Assembly (NCBI RefSeq): GCF_002929745.1
Contig: NZ_PJIQ01000005.1
Span: forward strand, 62,001-126,000
DNA: 64,000 bases
Reading direction: 5' to 3'
Origin: Arthrobacter sp. B1805
Lineage (GTDB): Bacteria > Actinomycetota > Actinomycetes > Actinomycetales > Micrococcaceae
Shown here piece after piece: positions 8,640 through 18,454 of this stretch (positions within the stretch are counted from its first letter, which is position 1; each line of letters starts with the position of its first letter). The position numbers and the translations under genes are program-made. The notes beneath the pieces are model-generated. The model was not told the origin of the DNA. It did no database searches and saw nothing but the letters and a program-made list of their open reading frames with translations.

Positions 8640-10420
8640 TCGTTGTTCTCTTTCTGGGAAGAACCGGTGCGCGCGGCGACGGAGGAGCCGGTTCGCCCGG
8701 CGGCGGTCGAACCGGTGCGGGCGGCGACAGCCTCCTGCTGCTCTGCGCGTCGGCGCTCAGCGATGGTCATACGGCGGTCGGCCTCGGCCGCGGCGCCCTT
8801 GTTCTTGGTGCGGGTGACGACGATGGGCTCCTCGCCGGGCTCGCGCAGGCGGCCTGCGCCGCGGTACAGCGGGATACCGCCGAGGCGGCTCGGGTCCAGT
8901 CCCGACCATGGGTGGCCCTCACCGAAGAACCTGGTCTTCGCCAGCAGCCGGAGGACCGGGTGCGTGAACAGGAAGACGACGACGAGGTCGGCGATGGCCG
9001 TCAGGCCGAGCGTGAACGCGAAGCCCCGGACGTTCCCGACGGCGACGAAGTAGAGCACCAGCGCGGCGAGCAGGTTCACGGCCTTCGAAGCGAGGACGGT
9101 GCGCTTGGCGCGACGCCAGCCGTGCTCGACAGCTGAGATCAGCCCGCGGCCATCGCGCAGCTCGTCACGGATACGCTCGAAGTAGACGATGAACGAGTCG
9201 GCCGTCTGACCGATGGCCACGATGAGGCCGGCGACACCCGCGAGGGAAAGCCGGTAGTTCTCCGTCCAGCCGAGGATGCAGATCGCGAGGTAGGTGAGGA
9301 TTCCGGCCACCACGAGCGAGGCGATGGTTACCAGACCCAGCAGTCGGTACTGGAACATCGAGTACACCGCTACGAGCACCAGGCCGATGAGCCCGGCGAT
9401 CAGGCCGAGCCGGAGCTGGTCGGCACCGAGTGTTGCCGAGATCTGCTGCTCGCTCTGGATCTCGAAACTGATCGGCAGGGCTCCGTACTTGAGCTGCTCC
9501 GACAGGGCGGCCGCGGATTCCTCCGTGAAATTGCCACTGATCTGCGGGTTGCCGTCCGCGATGACCGCATTGGTGGTGGGGGCGGAGACTATCCGGCCGT
9601 CGAGCACGATCGCGAACTGATTGCGTGGATCGCCCTGGCCGATCGCGTAGAGGCGCTCGGTGACCTCGCGGAAGGTCCGGGTGCCCTCGTCGTTGAAGTC
9701 GATGTTCACGGCCCAGGTGTTGAGCGCCTGGCCCTGCGCGCTGCGCTGCAGGCCGTAGCTGGCCGTGGAGATGTCGGTGCCGGGAACTTCGACGGGCCCG
9801 AGGATGTACTTGCCCTGCGTGTCGGGTTCGCAGGCGACCATCGGCTGGTCGGCGGGAGCCGGCTCCTCCGCTGGTTCCAGGGCAGCGGGATCGAGGCAGT
9901 CGAGTGCCTCGAATTCCTTGTAGAGCTCAGGGGTGATCCAGTTGGGGTCACTCGCGTTCTGCGGCTCCGCGGCGGGCTTGGGAAGCTGGTCGTCCGGGGT
10001 CGGGGTCTCCGCCGCAGGCGCCTGCCCTGGTCCACCGGCGAGCACCGGGCGGAACTCCATCTGCGCCGACGCCTGGATCAGGTCCCGGGTCTCCGGGTCG
10101 GGCGTGCCGGGGAGGGAGACGATGACGTTCTGACCGGACTGCGTGTTGATCTCCGCTTCGGCCACACCGGAGCCGTCGACGCGCTGGCGAATGATCTCCA
10201 CTGCCTGGTCGAGCTGCTCCGGTGTGATCTCGCTGCCGCCCTGGACCCGAGGTGCCAGGATCATCTGGGTTCCACCCTCGAGGTCGAGGGCCAGGCGGGG
10301 GCTCCAACTTGCCGTGCTCCAGTAGGATCCTGCCCCCAGCAGGATCGCGAGCAGTGCTGTCAATGCGCCCAGCCAGACTAGTGTCCGCTTGGCCGCCGTC
10401 CCGGGACCGGTACGAGGCAT
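8636..10420 (-). CDS. secD: Protein translocase subunit SecD
   Basis: A 594-residue SecD with six predicted membrane helices and a large extracytoplasmic first loop. Diagnostic segments are LALDLEGGTQMIL just after the first helix, VDGSGVAEAEI, VIVSLPGT, the VLDGRIVSAPTTN strand, and the helical core with AGVAGLIVAIGQTADSFIVYFERIRDELR. The periplasmic loop carries an actinobacterial Pro/Ala/Glu-rich insertion (about residues 135-200). The tail is long, basic and Thr/Ala/Gly-rich with TGSTAAGRTGSS-like repeats. Coupled to secF by a 4-base overlap; yajC lies 84 bases upstream in the same orientation. Confidence 0.96.
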   Translation of the reverse strand: MPRTGPGTAAKRTLVWLGALTALLAILLGAGSYWSTASWSPRLALDLEGGTQMILAPRVQGGSEITPEQLDQAVEIIRQRVDGSGVAEAEINTQSGQNVIVSLPGTPDPETRDLIQASAQMEFRPVLAGGPGQAPAAETPTPDDQLPKPAAEPQNASDPNWITPELYKEFEALDCLDPAALEPAEEPAPADQPMVACEPDTQGKYILGPVEVPGTDISTASYGLQRSAQGQALNTWAVNIDFNDEGTRTFREVTERLYAIGQGDPRNQFAIVLDGRIVSAPTTNAVIADGNPQISGNFTEESAAALSEQLKYGALPISFEIQSEQQISATLGADQLRLGLIAGLIGLVLVAVYSMFQYRLLGLVTIASLVVAGILTYLAICILGWTENYRLSLAGVAGLIVAIGQTADSFIVYFERIRDELRDGRGLISAVEHGWRRAKRTVLASKAVNLLAALVLYFVAVGNVRGFAFTLGLTAIADLVVVFLFTHPVLRLLAKTRFFGEGHPWSGLDPSRLGGIPLYRGAGRLREPGEEPIVVTRTKNKGAAAEADRRMTIAERRRAEQQEAVAARTGSTAAGRTGSSVAARTGSSQKENNE

Positions 10421-10504
10421 GGTGAGGTTTCCTTATTCAATGGCGCGTCGAGTACGCCGGTTGGTCCTGACAGGCTCCCGCTGAGTACCGGAGCCCGGGG
10501 AGTG

Positions 10505-11068
10505 CTAGTTGTCTGGGTTTGCTCTGGGGTCGCGTGGTCCTCGCGCCTCGCGATTCTCGCCTGCGATCCGCTCACGGTCGAGCCGCTCGAGCGTCTCCTC
10601 CGGCGTCTCGACGCTCGACGAACCGCCCGTGGTTCCGGCAGGGGTTCCGGCAGCGGAGGAATCAGCGACCGTACGGTCGGCGTCGAGCGACGAAGCGTCG
10701 TCGGGGACGGTGGTGGCCCCGATGGCGTCGTCGTCGACGTGGTCATCGGCAACGGCGGATTCCTGCTGCACCACCTTGGACAGTGCCTGTGTATGCACCG
10801 TCGCGTGCGTACCGGGCGAGAGCTCGAGGACGGCCTTGTTGTTCTCCTGATCGATGGAGACGATCGTGCCGAAGAGTCCGAACTGCGTCATGACCTCCGT
10901 GCCGGGCTCCATCTGCGTGCGCATCTCCTTCACCTGCTGCTGCGCTTTCCGCTGCCTGCGGAACATGGTGAAGATCAGGAAGGCCAGCGCCAGCGGCAGC
11001 AGGAGGGAGAAGATGTCGAATGACTGTCCATCTCCGGAGGCGGTCTGGGCGACTACATGTGCAAGCAC
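10505..11068 (-). CDS. yajC: Preprotein translocase subunit YajC
   Basis: Small single-pass membrane partner of SecDF. I place the start at GTG 11068, giving 187 residues; the frame is open to a GTG at 11122, but that would add a hydrophilic leader. The sequence shows an N-terminal helix (IFSLLLPLALAFLIFTMF) followed by RRQRKAQQQ and the YajC core MEPGTEVMTQFGLFGTIVSID and KAVLELSPGTHATVHTQAL. The C-terminal 90 residues are acidic, Ser/Thr/Ala-rich and probably disordered. They are longer than in Gram-negative YajC but usual for actinobacteria. The start choice is moderately uncertain. Confidence 0.88.
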   Translation of the reverse strand: MLAHVVAQTASGDGQSFDIFSLLLPLALAFLIFTMFRRQRKAQQQVKEMRTQMEPGTEVMTQFGLFGTIVSIDQENNKAVLELSPGTHATVHTQALSKVVQQESAVADDHVDDDAIGATTVPDDASSLDADRTVADSSAAGTPAGTTGGSSSVETPEETLERLDRERIAGENREARGPRDPRANPDN

Positions 11069-11168
11069 TAGAAAAATCCGTTCCTGGGACTGGGTGTGGG
11101 CGGCAGGACTGTGCCCCGGCACACATCGTGAGACACCAGTCTAAAGGGGAATCCTGAGCGCTCCTGCG

Positions 11169-12284
11169 TCAGGAGTCCGGCTGCGCCCAACTGTCAAGGC
11201 TTGTTTCCGTTCCCAACAGGTCTTCCGGCGCGACCGAGAACAGGTCCTCCGGCATGGCGGCAGCGACGTTCGGAGGCATTACGAGTCCGAGGTGCTTCCA
11301 CGCGGCTGCTGTCGCGATCCTGCCGCGCGGCGTGCGTCCGAGCATTCCTTCGCGGACGAGGTAGGGCTCAGCGACCGTCTCGACCGTCTCCGGTTCCTCG
11401 CCGACGGCGATCGCGAGCGTCGACAGGCCCACCGGTCCCCCGTTGAACTTGGTGATCAGCGCGGTGAGGACGGAACGGTCCAGACGGTCCAGGCCGCGAG
11501 CATCCACCTCGTACATGTCGAGCGCGGCACTCGCCGCTCGCGCGTCGATGAGGTCCATGCCGTGCACCAGGGCCCAGTCCCTGACGCGCCGCAGCAGCCG
11601 GTTGGCGATTCGCGGCGTACCTCGTGATCGGCCGGCGATCTCGGCGAAGGCGGCCGAGTTGACCTTCATGTCCATCAGCATCGCGGAACGTCGGAGCACC
11701 AGCTCGAGCTCCTCCGTGGAGTAGAACTCGAGGTGGCCCGTGAAGCCGAAGCGGTCCCGGAGCGGCCCCGGCAGGAGCCCCGCGCGGGTCGTCGCGCCGA
11801 CAAGGGTGAAGGGCGGCAACTCCAGCGGGATCGCCGTGGCGCCGGGACCCTTGCCGACGATGATGTCGACGCGGAAGTCCTCCATCGCCATGTACAGCAT
11901 CTCCTCCGCGGGCCGTGACATGCGGTGGATCTCGTCGAGGAAGAGCACCTCTCCCTCGGTCAGGGAGGAGAGGATCGCCGCGAGGTCCCCGGCGTGCTGG
12001 ATCGCAGGGCCCGACGAGATGCGGAGGGGCGCATTCATCTCCGCGGCGATGATCATCGCGAGCGTCGTCTTCCCGAGACCTGGCGGGCCGGACAGGAGGA
12101 CGTGGTCCGCGCTGCGTCCGCGCAGACGCGAGGCCTCCAGTACCAGCGACAGTTGCCGGCGTACCCGCTTCTGGCCGACGAAGTCGTCGAGGTTCTTGGG
12201 CCGCAGGGCCGCCTCGACGGCCCGGTCCTCCGGATCCGCAGCCGCGGCCACGAGCGGTGCGTCTTCGGGGTGCTGGTCGGTCAT
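11169..12284 (-). CDS. ruvB: Holliday junction branch migration ATPase RuvB
   Basis: A 371-residue hexameric AAA+ motor that drives Holliday junction branch migration with RuvA. It has an N-terminal [11 protein letters not shown] signature, Walker [10 protein letters not shown] at 66-74, Walker B LFLDEIHR, sensor [18 protein letters not shown], and the C-terminal winged-helix DNA-binding domain with [17 protein letters not shown]. The ATG overlaps the ruvA stop as ATGA. A C-terminal extension of about 25 residues follows the conserved part. Confidence 0.97.
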   Translation of the reverse strand: MTDQHPEDAPLVAAAADPEDRAVEAALRPKNLDDFVGQKRVRRQLSLVLEASRLRGRSADHVLLSGPPGLGKTTLAMIIAAEMNAPLRISSGPAIQHAGDLAAILSSLTEGEVLFLDEIHRMSRPAEEMLYMAMEDFRVDIIVGKGPGATAIPLELPPFTLVGATTRAGLLPGPLRDRFGFTGHLEFYSTEELELVLRRSAMLMDMKVNSAAFAEIAGRSRGTPRIANRLLRRVRDWALVHGMDLIDARAASAALDMYEVDARGLDRLDRSVLTALITKFNGGPVGLSTLAIAVGEEPETVETVAEPYLVREGMLGRTPRGRIATAAAWKHLGLVMPPNVAAAMPEDLFSVAPEDLLGTETSLDSWAQPDS

Positions 12285-12910
12285 CGGATCGCCTGCGGGC
12301 GGACGGAACTCCGCGCGCCGTCCTGGCCGAGCCGTCGGAGCGTCAGTTTCAGGATCTGTCCGACGTCGCCGGTGGCGGCGACCTCCGGAGCATCAGCCAC
12401 GGCTGCGTCGATCGCTGCCCCGGCGTCCTTCTCGGACCAGCCGAGGCCCATCATCGCGGTGAGGACCTGGCCCTGCCACGTCTGCTTTTCCGCCCCGGGC
12501 TTGGATTCGAGGGGCACCAGCTTCCCTGCCAGCTCGAGCACGATGCGACGGGCACCCTTCGGCCCGATCCCGGGCACCTTGCTGAACGCCTTGTCGTCAC
12601 CGGACGACGCCGCGATACGGATGGCGTCGGGTGCGTGGACGGCGAGGACGGCGAGGGCCAGGCGTGGCCCGACGCCGCTCACGGCCAGGAGCGTCTCGAA
12701 CACCTCCCGCTGTTCCGCGTCCTCGAAGCCGAAGAGCGTCATCGAGTCCTCGCGGACGATCATCGCCGTGGCGACCGACGCCTGCTCACCGACCCGCAGG
12801 CCCGCGAGGGTCTGCGGTGTCGCCTGCACCTGCATGCCGAAGCCGTTGACGTCGATGACGGCGGAATGCAGGCCCACGTGGGTCACTGTTCCGCGCAGGG
12901 AACTGATCAT
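12281..12910 (-). CDS. ruvA: Holliday junction branch migration protein RuvA
   Basis: A 209-residue DNA-binding subunit of RuvAB. Start at ATG 12910, where the conserved beginning MISSLRGTV occurs; the open frame continues upstream without similarity. It contains the OB-fold ([18 protein letters not shown]), two helix-hairpin-helix motifs ([16 protein letters not shown] and [19 protein letters not shown]) and the mobile C-terminal domain that contacts RuvB ([15 protein letters not shown]). The tail is Gln/Arg-rich. Separated from ruvC by 214 bases but in the same orientation. Confidence 0.96.
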   Translation of the reverse strand: MISSLRGTVTHVGLHSAVIDVNGFGMQVQATPQTLAGLRVGEQASVATAMIVREDSMTLFGFEDAEQREVFETLLAVSGVGPRLALAVLAVHAPDAIRIAASSGDDKAFSKVPGIGPKGARRIVLELAGKLVPLESKPGAEKQTWQGQVLTAMMGLGWSEKDAGAAIDAAVADAPEVAATGDVGQILKLTLRRLGQDGARSSVRPQAIR

Positions 12911-13124
12911 GATGTGCTCCAAGCGCTTGCTGGTCGGGATAGCCGGACTGCTGCCGGCGTCGAACACATGTTCTATTGCCCAACGGTACCGGCGGGAGGT
13001 TGTTCGATCGAGCCGCCACACCGGAAGGGGGCTGTCGCGACGAGCGGACGCACCGCGGAACGCGAGCCCCCATTCCGCGCGGCGAGCCGGCGCAGGCGGT
13101 GTCGCTGCGAGAAGCAGGCCGGCG

Positions 13125-13721
13125 CTAGCGCCGTCGTGCGCGAGCTTCGGCTTCCGTCCAGACACGCTGCGCCGACGTGACCGTTCCACCGGATACCGCG
13201 GAGGCGGCGGCGCCCTGCAGTCCCACTCCCCTGCGCCAGGCGTGCGTGATGGCCAGCGCCAGCGCATCGGCGGCATCGGCGGGCCTGGGCGCCGTGTCGA
13301 GGCGGAGGATCTTCGTCACCATCTTGGTGACCGCGGCCTTGTCCGCTTGGCCGTTGCCCGTCACCGCTGCCTTCACCTCTGTCGGGGTATGCAGTGCCAC
13401 CGGGATCCCCCGCCGTGCGGCGGAGACGATCACGACCCCGGACGCCTGCGCCGTGCCCATGACGGTGCTGACATTGAGCTGGCTGAACACGCGCTCGACG
13501 GCGAGCACCTGCGGTTTGTGCAGGTCCAGCCAGGTGTCGACCGCTTCCGAGATGACCAGGAGCCGCTCGTCGAGGCTCCTGCCGGCCTCTGTCCCGACCA
13601 CGCCGACCGCGACGAGCGTCGAGCGGCGGTTCGGCTCGATATCGACGACGGCGAGGCCGCAGCGCGTGAGGCCCGGGTCCACGCCCATCACGCGATAGGT
13701 CACGGGGTCACTCGGGCCCAC
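13125..13721 (-). CDS. ruvC: Crossover junction endodeoxyribonuclease RuvC
   Basis: A 198-residue RNase H-fold resolvase that cleaves Holliday junctions. The acidic catalytic set is visible: Asp in [12 protein letters not shown], Glu in [10 protein letters not shown], and the C-terminal pair in [12 protein letters not shown]. The stretch [19 protein letters not shown] is typical of the family. The start is taken as GTG 13721; an internal GTG eight codons from the conserved core is possible. A basic Ala/Arg tail ends the protein. It follows yebC by 30 bases. Confidence 0.95.
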   Translation of the reverse strand: MGPSDPVTYRVMGVDPGLTRCGLAVVDIEPNRRSTLVAVGVVGTEAGRSLDERLLVISEAVDTWLDLHKPQVLAVERVFSQLNVSTVMGTAQASGVVIVSAARRGIPVALHTPTEVKAAVTGNGQADKAAVTKMVTKILRLDTAPRPADAADALALAITHAWRRGVGLQGAAASAVSGGTVTSAQRVWTEAEARARRR

Positions 13722-13751
13722 CGGGCCGCAGGCGTGTCGAGGGAAGCGATG

Positions 13752-14510
13752 TCAGTCGTCGTTCTCTAGCTCGGCCAGGATCTCGTCCGAGAGGTTCGCG
13801 TTCGAGTAGACGTTCTGCACGTCGTCGAGCTCCTCGAGGGCGTCCACGAGCTTCAGGAACTTGCGCCCGCCGTCGGCGTCGAGGTCCACCTGCAGGGACG
13901 GCACGAACTCGACCTCGTCGGTGTCGTACTCGATGCCGCTTTCGTCGAGCGCTTCGACCACTGCGCGCAGGTCCTGGGGCTCGGAGATGATCTCGAAGGT
14001 CTCGGCCGACTCCTTCACCTCGTCGGCACCGGCGTCCAGCACGGACATGAGCAGCTCGTCCTCGGTGAGCCCGTTCTTCGGCAGGGTGACGACACCCTTC
14101 CGGGCGAACAGGTATGCGACGGAACCGGGGTCGGCGATGGTGCCGCCGTTGCGGCTGATCGCCAGACGCACCTCGGAGGCGGCGCGGTTCTTGTTGTCCG
14201 TGAGGCACTCGATCAGGAGGGCCGAGCCCTGCGGCCCTCGCGCCTCGTACATGATCGTCTGGTAGTCCACGGCCTCGCCGAGCAGACCGGCTCCGCGCTT
14301 CACCGCGCGGTTGATGTTGTCGATGGGGACGGAGGTCTTCTTCGCCTTCGAGACGGCGAGCTCGAGACCCGGGTTACCGGCGACGTCGGGGCCACCGGCG
14401 CGCGCCGCGACCTCGATGTTCTTGATCAGTTTGGCGAAGGACTTGGCCCGCTTCGCATCGATCGCGGCCTTCTTGTGCTTGGTTGTTGCCCACTTAGAGT
14501 GCCCCGACAT
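13752..14510 (-). CDS. yebC: YebC/PmpR family protein (TACO1-like)
   Basis: A 252-residue member of the YebC/TACO1 family. The start motif [21 protein letters not shown] is diagnostic, followed by [13 protein letters not shown] and [13 protein letters not shown] block of the type [20 protein letters not shown] and the acidic C-terminal domain ending in [13 protein letters not shown] complete the family pattern. Family members are annotated as transcriptional regulators; recent work on homologues points to help at polyproline stalls in translation. It lies between pdxT and ruvC, its usual place. The pdxT stop is only two bases upstream, so it is probably co-transcribed. Confidence 0.95.
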   Translation of the reverse strand: MSGHSKWATTKHKKAAIDAKRAKSFAKLIKNIEVAARAGGPDVAGNPGLELAVSKAKKTSVPIDNINRAVKRGAGLLGEAVDYQTIMYEARGPQGSALLIECLTDNKNRAASEVRLAISRNGGTIADPGSVAYLFARKGVVTLPKNGLTEDELLMSVLDAGADEVKESAETFEIISEPQDLRAVVEALDESGIEYDTDEVEFVPSLQVDLDADGGRKFLKLVDALEELDDVQNVYSNANLSDEILAELENDD

Positions 14511-14512
14511 GC

Positions 14513-15334
14513 CTACGCTTCTCCTCTGATCATCCGAATAAACAGTTCGTGGACCCGCCGCTCACCCGTCACCTCCGGGTGGAAACTCGTGGCCAGCAGG
14601 TTCCCTGAACGCACTGCGACAATTCTAGCGACCGGCTCCAAGTCGGTGCCCCCGCCATCCGAAGGCCCGGCCAGCGGCGCTTCCGCGGCGGGCACCTGGG
14701 CCAGCACCTCGACGTCCTCCCCGACCTTCTCGACCCAGGGAGCGCGGATGAAGACGGCCCGCACGGGGTCCTCTGCTGCAGCGCTCCCGGTGGTGGCGAG
14801 GCCCGCGAAATCGAGGTCCGTCTCGAAGGACTCGCGCTGCCGCCCGAAGGCATTCCGACGCACCACCATGTCGAGGCCGCCGAAGGTCTGCTGCGGATGA
14901 CCGAGCCGGTCGGTCGACGGATCGGCGATGACGTCGGACAGCATGATCATTCCCGCGCACGAGCCGTAGACGGGCAGGCCGCCCGCGATCAGCTCGCGCA
15001 GCGGCTCCACCAGCCCGAACGTCCGCGTGAGTTTGTCGATCGTCGTCGATTCGCCTCCCGGGATTATCAGGCCGTCGATGTCCGCGAGCTCCGCTGCGCG
15101 GCGAACAGGCACGGCACGAGCCCCGAGGGACACGATGGTTGCGATGTGCTCTCGCACGTCGCCCTGCACGGCAAGGACACCGACGACGACGTCCCGGGCG
15201 GGGTGCACCGTCGCCGGACGGTTTGGGTCGCCGATGGGTGATTCGGCAGCAGGAGAGGCAGCAGAAGGGGCAGGGAGGGCGGCGTCAGTCGAGTCGGCGC
15301 GCAGGGGCGGCGGTGCCGAGGACGGGGAGGTCAT
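14513..15334 (-). CDS. pdxT: Pyridoxal 5'-phosphate synthase glutaminase subunit PdxT
   Basis: Class I glutaminase that feeds ammonia to PdxS for PLP synthesis. There are 273 residues, about 45 more than usual because of an Ala/Pro/Ser-rich N-terminal extension before [15 protein letters not shown]. Catalytic features: the nucleophile Cys126 in VYGSCAGMI, the PGGEST loop, and the His-Glu pair in [11 protein letters not shown]. The proper start may be internal, but no better ribosome site was found. Normally adjacent to pdxS; here pdxS is about 6.6 kb away. First gene of the minus-strand series pdxT-yebC-ruvCAB. Confidence 0.94.
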   Translation of the reverse strand: MTSPSSAPPPLRADSTDAALPAPSAASPAAESPIGDPNRPATVHPARDVVVGVLAVQGDVREHIATIVSLGARAVPVRRAAELADIDGLIIPGGESTTIDKLTRTFGLVEPLRELIAGGLPVYGSCAGMIMLSDVIADPSTDRLGHPQQTFGGLDMVVRRNAFGRQRESFETDLDFAGLATTGSAAAEDPVRAVFIRAPWVEKVGEDVEVLAQVPAAEAPLAGPSDGGGTDLEPVARIVAVRSGNLLATSFHPEVTGERRVHELFIRMIRGEA

Positions 15335-15428
15335 CCCCCGATTCTAGTGGTTTCGCCCCCGGTGCCCGGCGCCCGACGGCGGGCGTGAGCGGCGCCCCCC
15401 GGCCGCGTCCCGGGAAGGACGGTGAGCC

Positions 15429-15437
15429 TGCGATAAT
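15429..15437 (+). promoter_or_regulatory. Extended -10 promoter for murT, probably leaderless
   Basis: TGCGATAAT at 15429-15437 is an extended -10 element (TGn then GATAAT) ending eight bases before the murT ATG. A start site seven to eight bases downstream would coincide with the A of ATG, so the transcript would lack a 5' leader, which is common in actinobacteria. No ribosome-binding sequence is visible, consistent with this. No clear -35. Confidence 0.6.
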
Positions 15438-15445
15438 TTGTAGGC

Positions 15446-16717
15446 ATGAATCCCCTACCAGTCCTCGTGGGCAAGGCTGTGCGCGTCGCCTCCCGCCTGC
15501 GCGGCGGCGGCTCCGCCTTCCCTGGCCTCGTCGTCGAGCGCCTCGATCCCCGCTTCATGGGCCGCGCCCTCTCCACCGTTCCCCACGGCGTGGTCGTCGT
15601 CAGTGGGACCAACGGGAAGACGACCACGACCAAGATGGTGGTGGAACTGCTCGAGGGCCAGGGCCTGACCGTCTTCACGAACCGCACGGGCAGCAATTTC
15701 ACGCGCGGCGTCGCTGCTGCGCTGCTGGGTGAGGTCGACTGGCGCGGGCGGCTGAAGGCCGACGTCGCCGTCCTCGAACTGGACGAGGCCCACGCCGTGC
15801 ACTTCGTGAAGCTCGTGCCGCCGCGGTACTCCCTGCTCCTGAACGTGCTGCGCGACCAGCTGGACCGCTTCGGTGAGATCGATGCGACGACGCGCCTGCT
15901 GGAGCGCATCGCTTTGGCGACGACCGGCACTGTCGTCCTCAATCGCGAGGACCCACGCGTCGCAGGCCTGGCGTCGTCGATCACGACGGCCGAGGTCGCC
16001 TACTTCGGTCTCGACGCCTCTCTCCGCAGCACCTTCCCCAATGACGACGAGCTGCGGGGCGAAGCGGGAACTGCTCCGGCCTCCGCGCTTCCGGCCGACG
16101 TCGTGCTCCGGTCCGTTGACGGGAACTCGGCGGAATTCGAGGTGGACGGCACCACGACACGCACCGACCTGCGCCTGCGGGGGGTCTACAACATCTTCAA
16201 CGCCGCGGCCGCCCTCGCGGCCGCGCGGGCCGTCCTGGGTCGATCGGCTGATACCTCGAGGCTCTTCGCGTCCCTGGCTGCCGTGGAGCCCGCCTTCGGT
16301 CGGGGCGAGAGCCTCGTCGTCGACGGCCAGGCCCTCGAACTCGTGCTCGTGAAGAATCCCAGCGGGTTCAGGCTGGGCCTGAAGTCCTTCGACCCCGCCG
16401 GATGCGCCACCATGATCGCGATCAATGACAACTATGCCGACGGTCGTGACATGTCCTGGCTCTGGGATGTCGACTTCGACTCGCTGGGCCTCGGCGGCGT
16501 CGACGTGGTCAGCGGGGTCCGTGCATACGACATGGCTCTGAGGCTGAAGTACGACGACGTCCGCGTGGGTGCCGTCGAGCCCGACATCGTGGACGCCCTC
16601 AAGCAGTTCATCCGAGGCTCGGAAGGACGTCCGAAGCGGATCTTCTGCACCTACACGGCCATGCTTGCGGTTCGCCGCGAGCTCTCGAAGATCACGAAAG
16701 TCGAGGTGGTGTCCTGA
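15446..16717 (+). CDS. murT: Lipid II isoglutaminyl synthase subunit MurT
   Basis: A 423-residue Mur-ligase-like subunit that, with GatD, amidates D-glutamate of lipid II stem peptides. Walker A VSGTNGKTTTTK lies near 52-63; a central ligase domain holds ELDEAHAVHFVKLVPPRY and LLNVLRDQLDRFGEID; the C-terminal DUF1727 domain holds INDNYADGRDMSWLWD (about 326-341) with the conserved Asp essential in studied homologues. The Cys4 zinc ribbon known from Staphylococcus and Streptococcus MurT is not present: the equivalent region has no CxxC pair. Its stop overlaps the gatD start (TGATG), so the two subunits are coupled. Confidence 0.95.
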   Translation: MNPLPVLVGKAVRVASRLRGGGSAFPGLVVERLDPRFMGRALSTVPHGVVVVSGTNGKTTTTKMVVELLEGQGLTVFTNRTGSNFTRGVAAALLGEVDWRGRLKADVAVLELDEAHAVHFVKLVPPRYSLLLNVLRDQLDRFGEIDATTRLLERIALATTGTVVLNREDPRVAGLASSITTAEVAYFGLDASLRSTFPNDDELRGEAGTAPASALPADVVLRSVDGNSAEFEVDGTTTRTDLRLRGVYNIFNAAAALAAARAVLGRSADTSRLFASLAAVEPAFGRGESLVVDGQALELVLVKNPSGFRLGLKSFDPAGCATMIAINDNYADGRDMSWLWDVDFDSLGLGGVDVVSGVRAYDMALRLKYDDVRVGAVEPDIVDALKQFIRGSEGRPKRIFCTYTAMLAVRRELSKITKVEVVS

Positions 16718-17487
16718 TGAGCGACGCCCCGTCCGCCAGCGCGCTGACCGAAGCCCCCGCTGATCCCGCCAAGGGATCGCTGCGCATCCTGCAGCTGTAC
16801 CCCCGCGAGATGAACATCTACGGCGATTACGGCAACGTGCTCGTGCTCAAGCAGCGCCTCGCCTGGCGCGGCTACGGTGCGGAGATCCTCGAGCACAATG
16901 CCGGCGATCCCTTTCCCGACGACGTCGACCTCGTCATCGGCGGTGGTGGCCAGGACAGCGGACAGATCGTCATCCAGGACGACCTGCAGGCCATCGCTCC
17001 CACGCTGCGCAGGCTCGCCGAGGACGGCACGCCGATGCTCCTCATCTGCGGCCTGTACCAGCTCTTCGGCAACGTCTTCCGCACGCATGACGGCACGGAG
17101 ATCCCCGGCATCGGCGTGCTGGACCTCGAGACGCGAGGCGGTGCAGAGAGGCTGATCGGCAACGTCGTCGCCACCAGCGAGGAGTTCGGCGAGATCCACG
17201 GCTACGAGAACCACAGCGGCCAGACCTATCTGGGCGACGGGCTGAAGCCCCTGGCAACCGTGATCAAGGGTGCGGGCAACAACGCCGAGGAGAAGCATGA
17301 GGGCGCTCGCTACAAGAACATCGTGGCCAGCTATCTTCACGGGTCCCTGCTCCCGAAGAATCCCGCGATCGCCGATTTCCTGCTACGGACCGCGGCAGAG
17401 CGCAAGTTCGGGGAGTTCCAGGACGACGGCGTGGACGACACGCTGGCCGAACTCGCCCGGCAGCACGCCGGGGCGAGGCCACGCTGA
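16717..17487 (+). CDS. gatD: Lipid II isoglutaminyl synthase glutaminase subunit GatD
   Basis: A 256-residue class I glutaminase-like subunit delivering ammonia to MurT. It has an N-terminal Ala/Pro leader of about 20 residues, then LRILQLYPREMNIYGDYGNVL, the oxyanion region VIGGGGQDSGQ, the nucleophile Cys111 in LLICGLYQLFG, and the active-site His208 in SYLHGSLLPKNP. Start overlaps the murT stop. The pair is essential for peptidoglycan cross-linking in several actinobacteria. A bidirectional hairpin follows. Confidence 0.95.
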   Translation: MSDAPSASALTEAPADPAKGSLRILQLYPREMNIYGDYGNVLVLKQRLAWRGYGAEILEHNAGDPFPDDVDLVIGGGGQDSGQIVIQDDLQAIAPTLRRLAEDGTPMLLICGLYQLFGNVFRTHDGTEIPGIGVLDLETRGGAERLIGNVVATSEEFGEIHGYENHSGQTYLGDGLKPLATVIKGAGNNAEEKHEGARYKNIVASYLHGSLLPKNPAIADFLLRTAAERKFGEFQDDGVDDTLAELARQHAGARPR

Positions 17488-17601
17488 ACCCGGTACGGTC
17501 CGCGAGCGCGCCCTGTAGAACATATCCGTAGAGCCGTTCGCACCGGCTGGGGTGACATGACGGAACCCCGACAGGGAGAACATCCCTTGTCGAGTCCGTG
17601 A

Positions 17602-17637
17602 AAGAGGGGTACACCCTGTAGCGGGCGTACCCCTCTT
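17602..17637. terminator. Bidirectional terminator between gatD and cupin gene
   Basis: An 11-bp stem, AAGAGGGGTAC (17602-17612) with GTACCCCTCTT (17627-17637), and an inner CCC/GGG pairing. Both flanks are A/T-biased at the stem ends, fitting termination from gatD on plus and from the cupin gene on minus. Confidence 0.7.
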
Positions 17638-17681
17638 CCTGTTCCTGCTGAACTATCGGCAGTCGCTCACGACGGAGCGGC

Positions 17682-18155
17682 TCAGGCGGACTCTTCGCCC
17701 TTGTCGTCGACTTCCTCGACCCACGACGGCGGTTCGTCGAGGCCCTGCTCCTCGTCCTTCTCGGCATCCTCCGGCGTCTGCTGCACGATGCCCTGCGCGT
17801 GGTGGGTCGGTGCGTAGATCGCGTACAGGCGCAATGGTTCGTCGCCGGTGTTCTCGACGTCGTGCCACGTGCCGGCGGGCACCTGGATGCTCCAGCCATC
17901 CTCGACGTCCTGCTCGAACGAGAGATCATCCTTCGAGGGCCCCATCTTCGCGCGGCCCTTCCCTGCATCGACGCGCAGGAACTGGTCGGTGCCGTGGTGC
18001 ACCTCGAGGCCGATCGCACCACCGGGTTCGATCGACATGAGCGTCACCTGCAGGTGCTTGCCCGTCCAGGCGACGCGGCGGTAGTTGTCGTTCTCGGTCG
18101 TCGCGCTCTCGATATCGAACGCGTTGGGGTTGGGTCCGTTGTCAGTGATGTCCAT
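17682..18155 (-). CDS. Small cupin-domain protein
   Basis: I place the start at ATG 18155 (MDITDNGPNPN), giving 157 residues; the frame is open to 18344, but the extra N-terminal part looks non-coding. A cupin beta-barrel is evident: HLQVTLMSIEPGGAIGLEVH, HGTDQFLRVDAGKGRA and a second motif VPAGTWHDVENTGDEPLRLY. The two His/Glu clusters could bind a metal. The C-terminus is highly acidic (EDAEKDEEQGLDEPP). The family is common and uncharacterised, sometimes annotated as mannose-6-phosphate-isomerase-like. No pathway partner nearby. Confidence 0.85.
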   Translation of the reverse strand: MDITDNGPNPNAFDIESATTENDNYRRVAWTGKHLQVTLMSIEPGGAIGLEVHHGTDQFLRVDAGKGRAKMGPSKDDLSFEQDVEDGWSIQVPAGTWHDVENTGDEPLRLYAIYAPTHHAQGIVQQTPEDAEKDEEQGLDEPPSWVEEVDDKGEESA

Positions 18156-18454
18156 GACCGCATTCTGTCCCATCTCCTCGGGGTGCATCCACTTGCTTCT
18201 GCTCACAGGCCTCACCACAAGCCGTATTTCGACGCCGAAGCGACTCGCCATGCAGCCCTGGAACGGGAAGTGCGTGATCTCGTGCAGCCGCACAGCAGAA
18301 AGCCCTCGGGCAGCAAAAAAAGGTACCGACACCACGAACAGCACCGCCGCGCAGTGCCCCTTACCCGTGTCCCAGCTCCGTCCCCCTCGAGGAGTACTCG
18401 TGAATCAGCACCACGGCGGATGTGCTGGCACGGCGAGCTACGTAGGGTCGATGC
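18156..18454. other. Divergent intergenic region, cupin gene / membrane protein gene
   Basis: About 300 bases between divergent genes. It contains an A7 run (in GCAAAAAAAGG) near 18315-18325 and a short open frame with a strong ribosome site, entered separately at 18400-18489. I see no terminator, operator palindrome or RNA gene. Confidence 0.4.
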
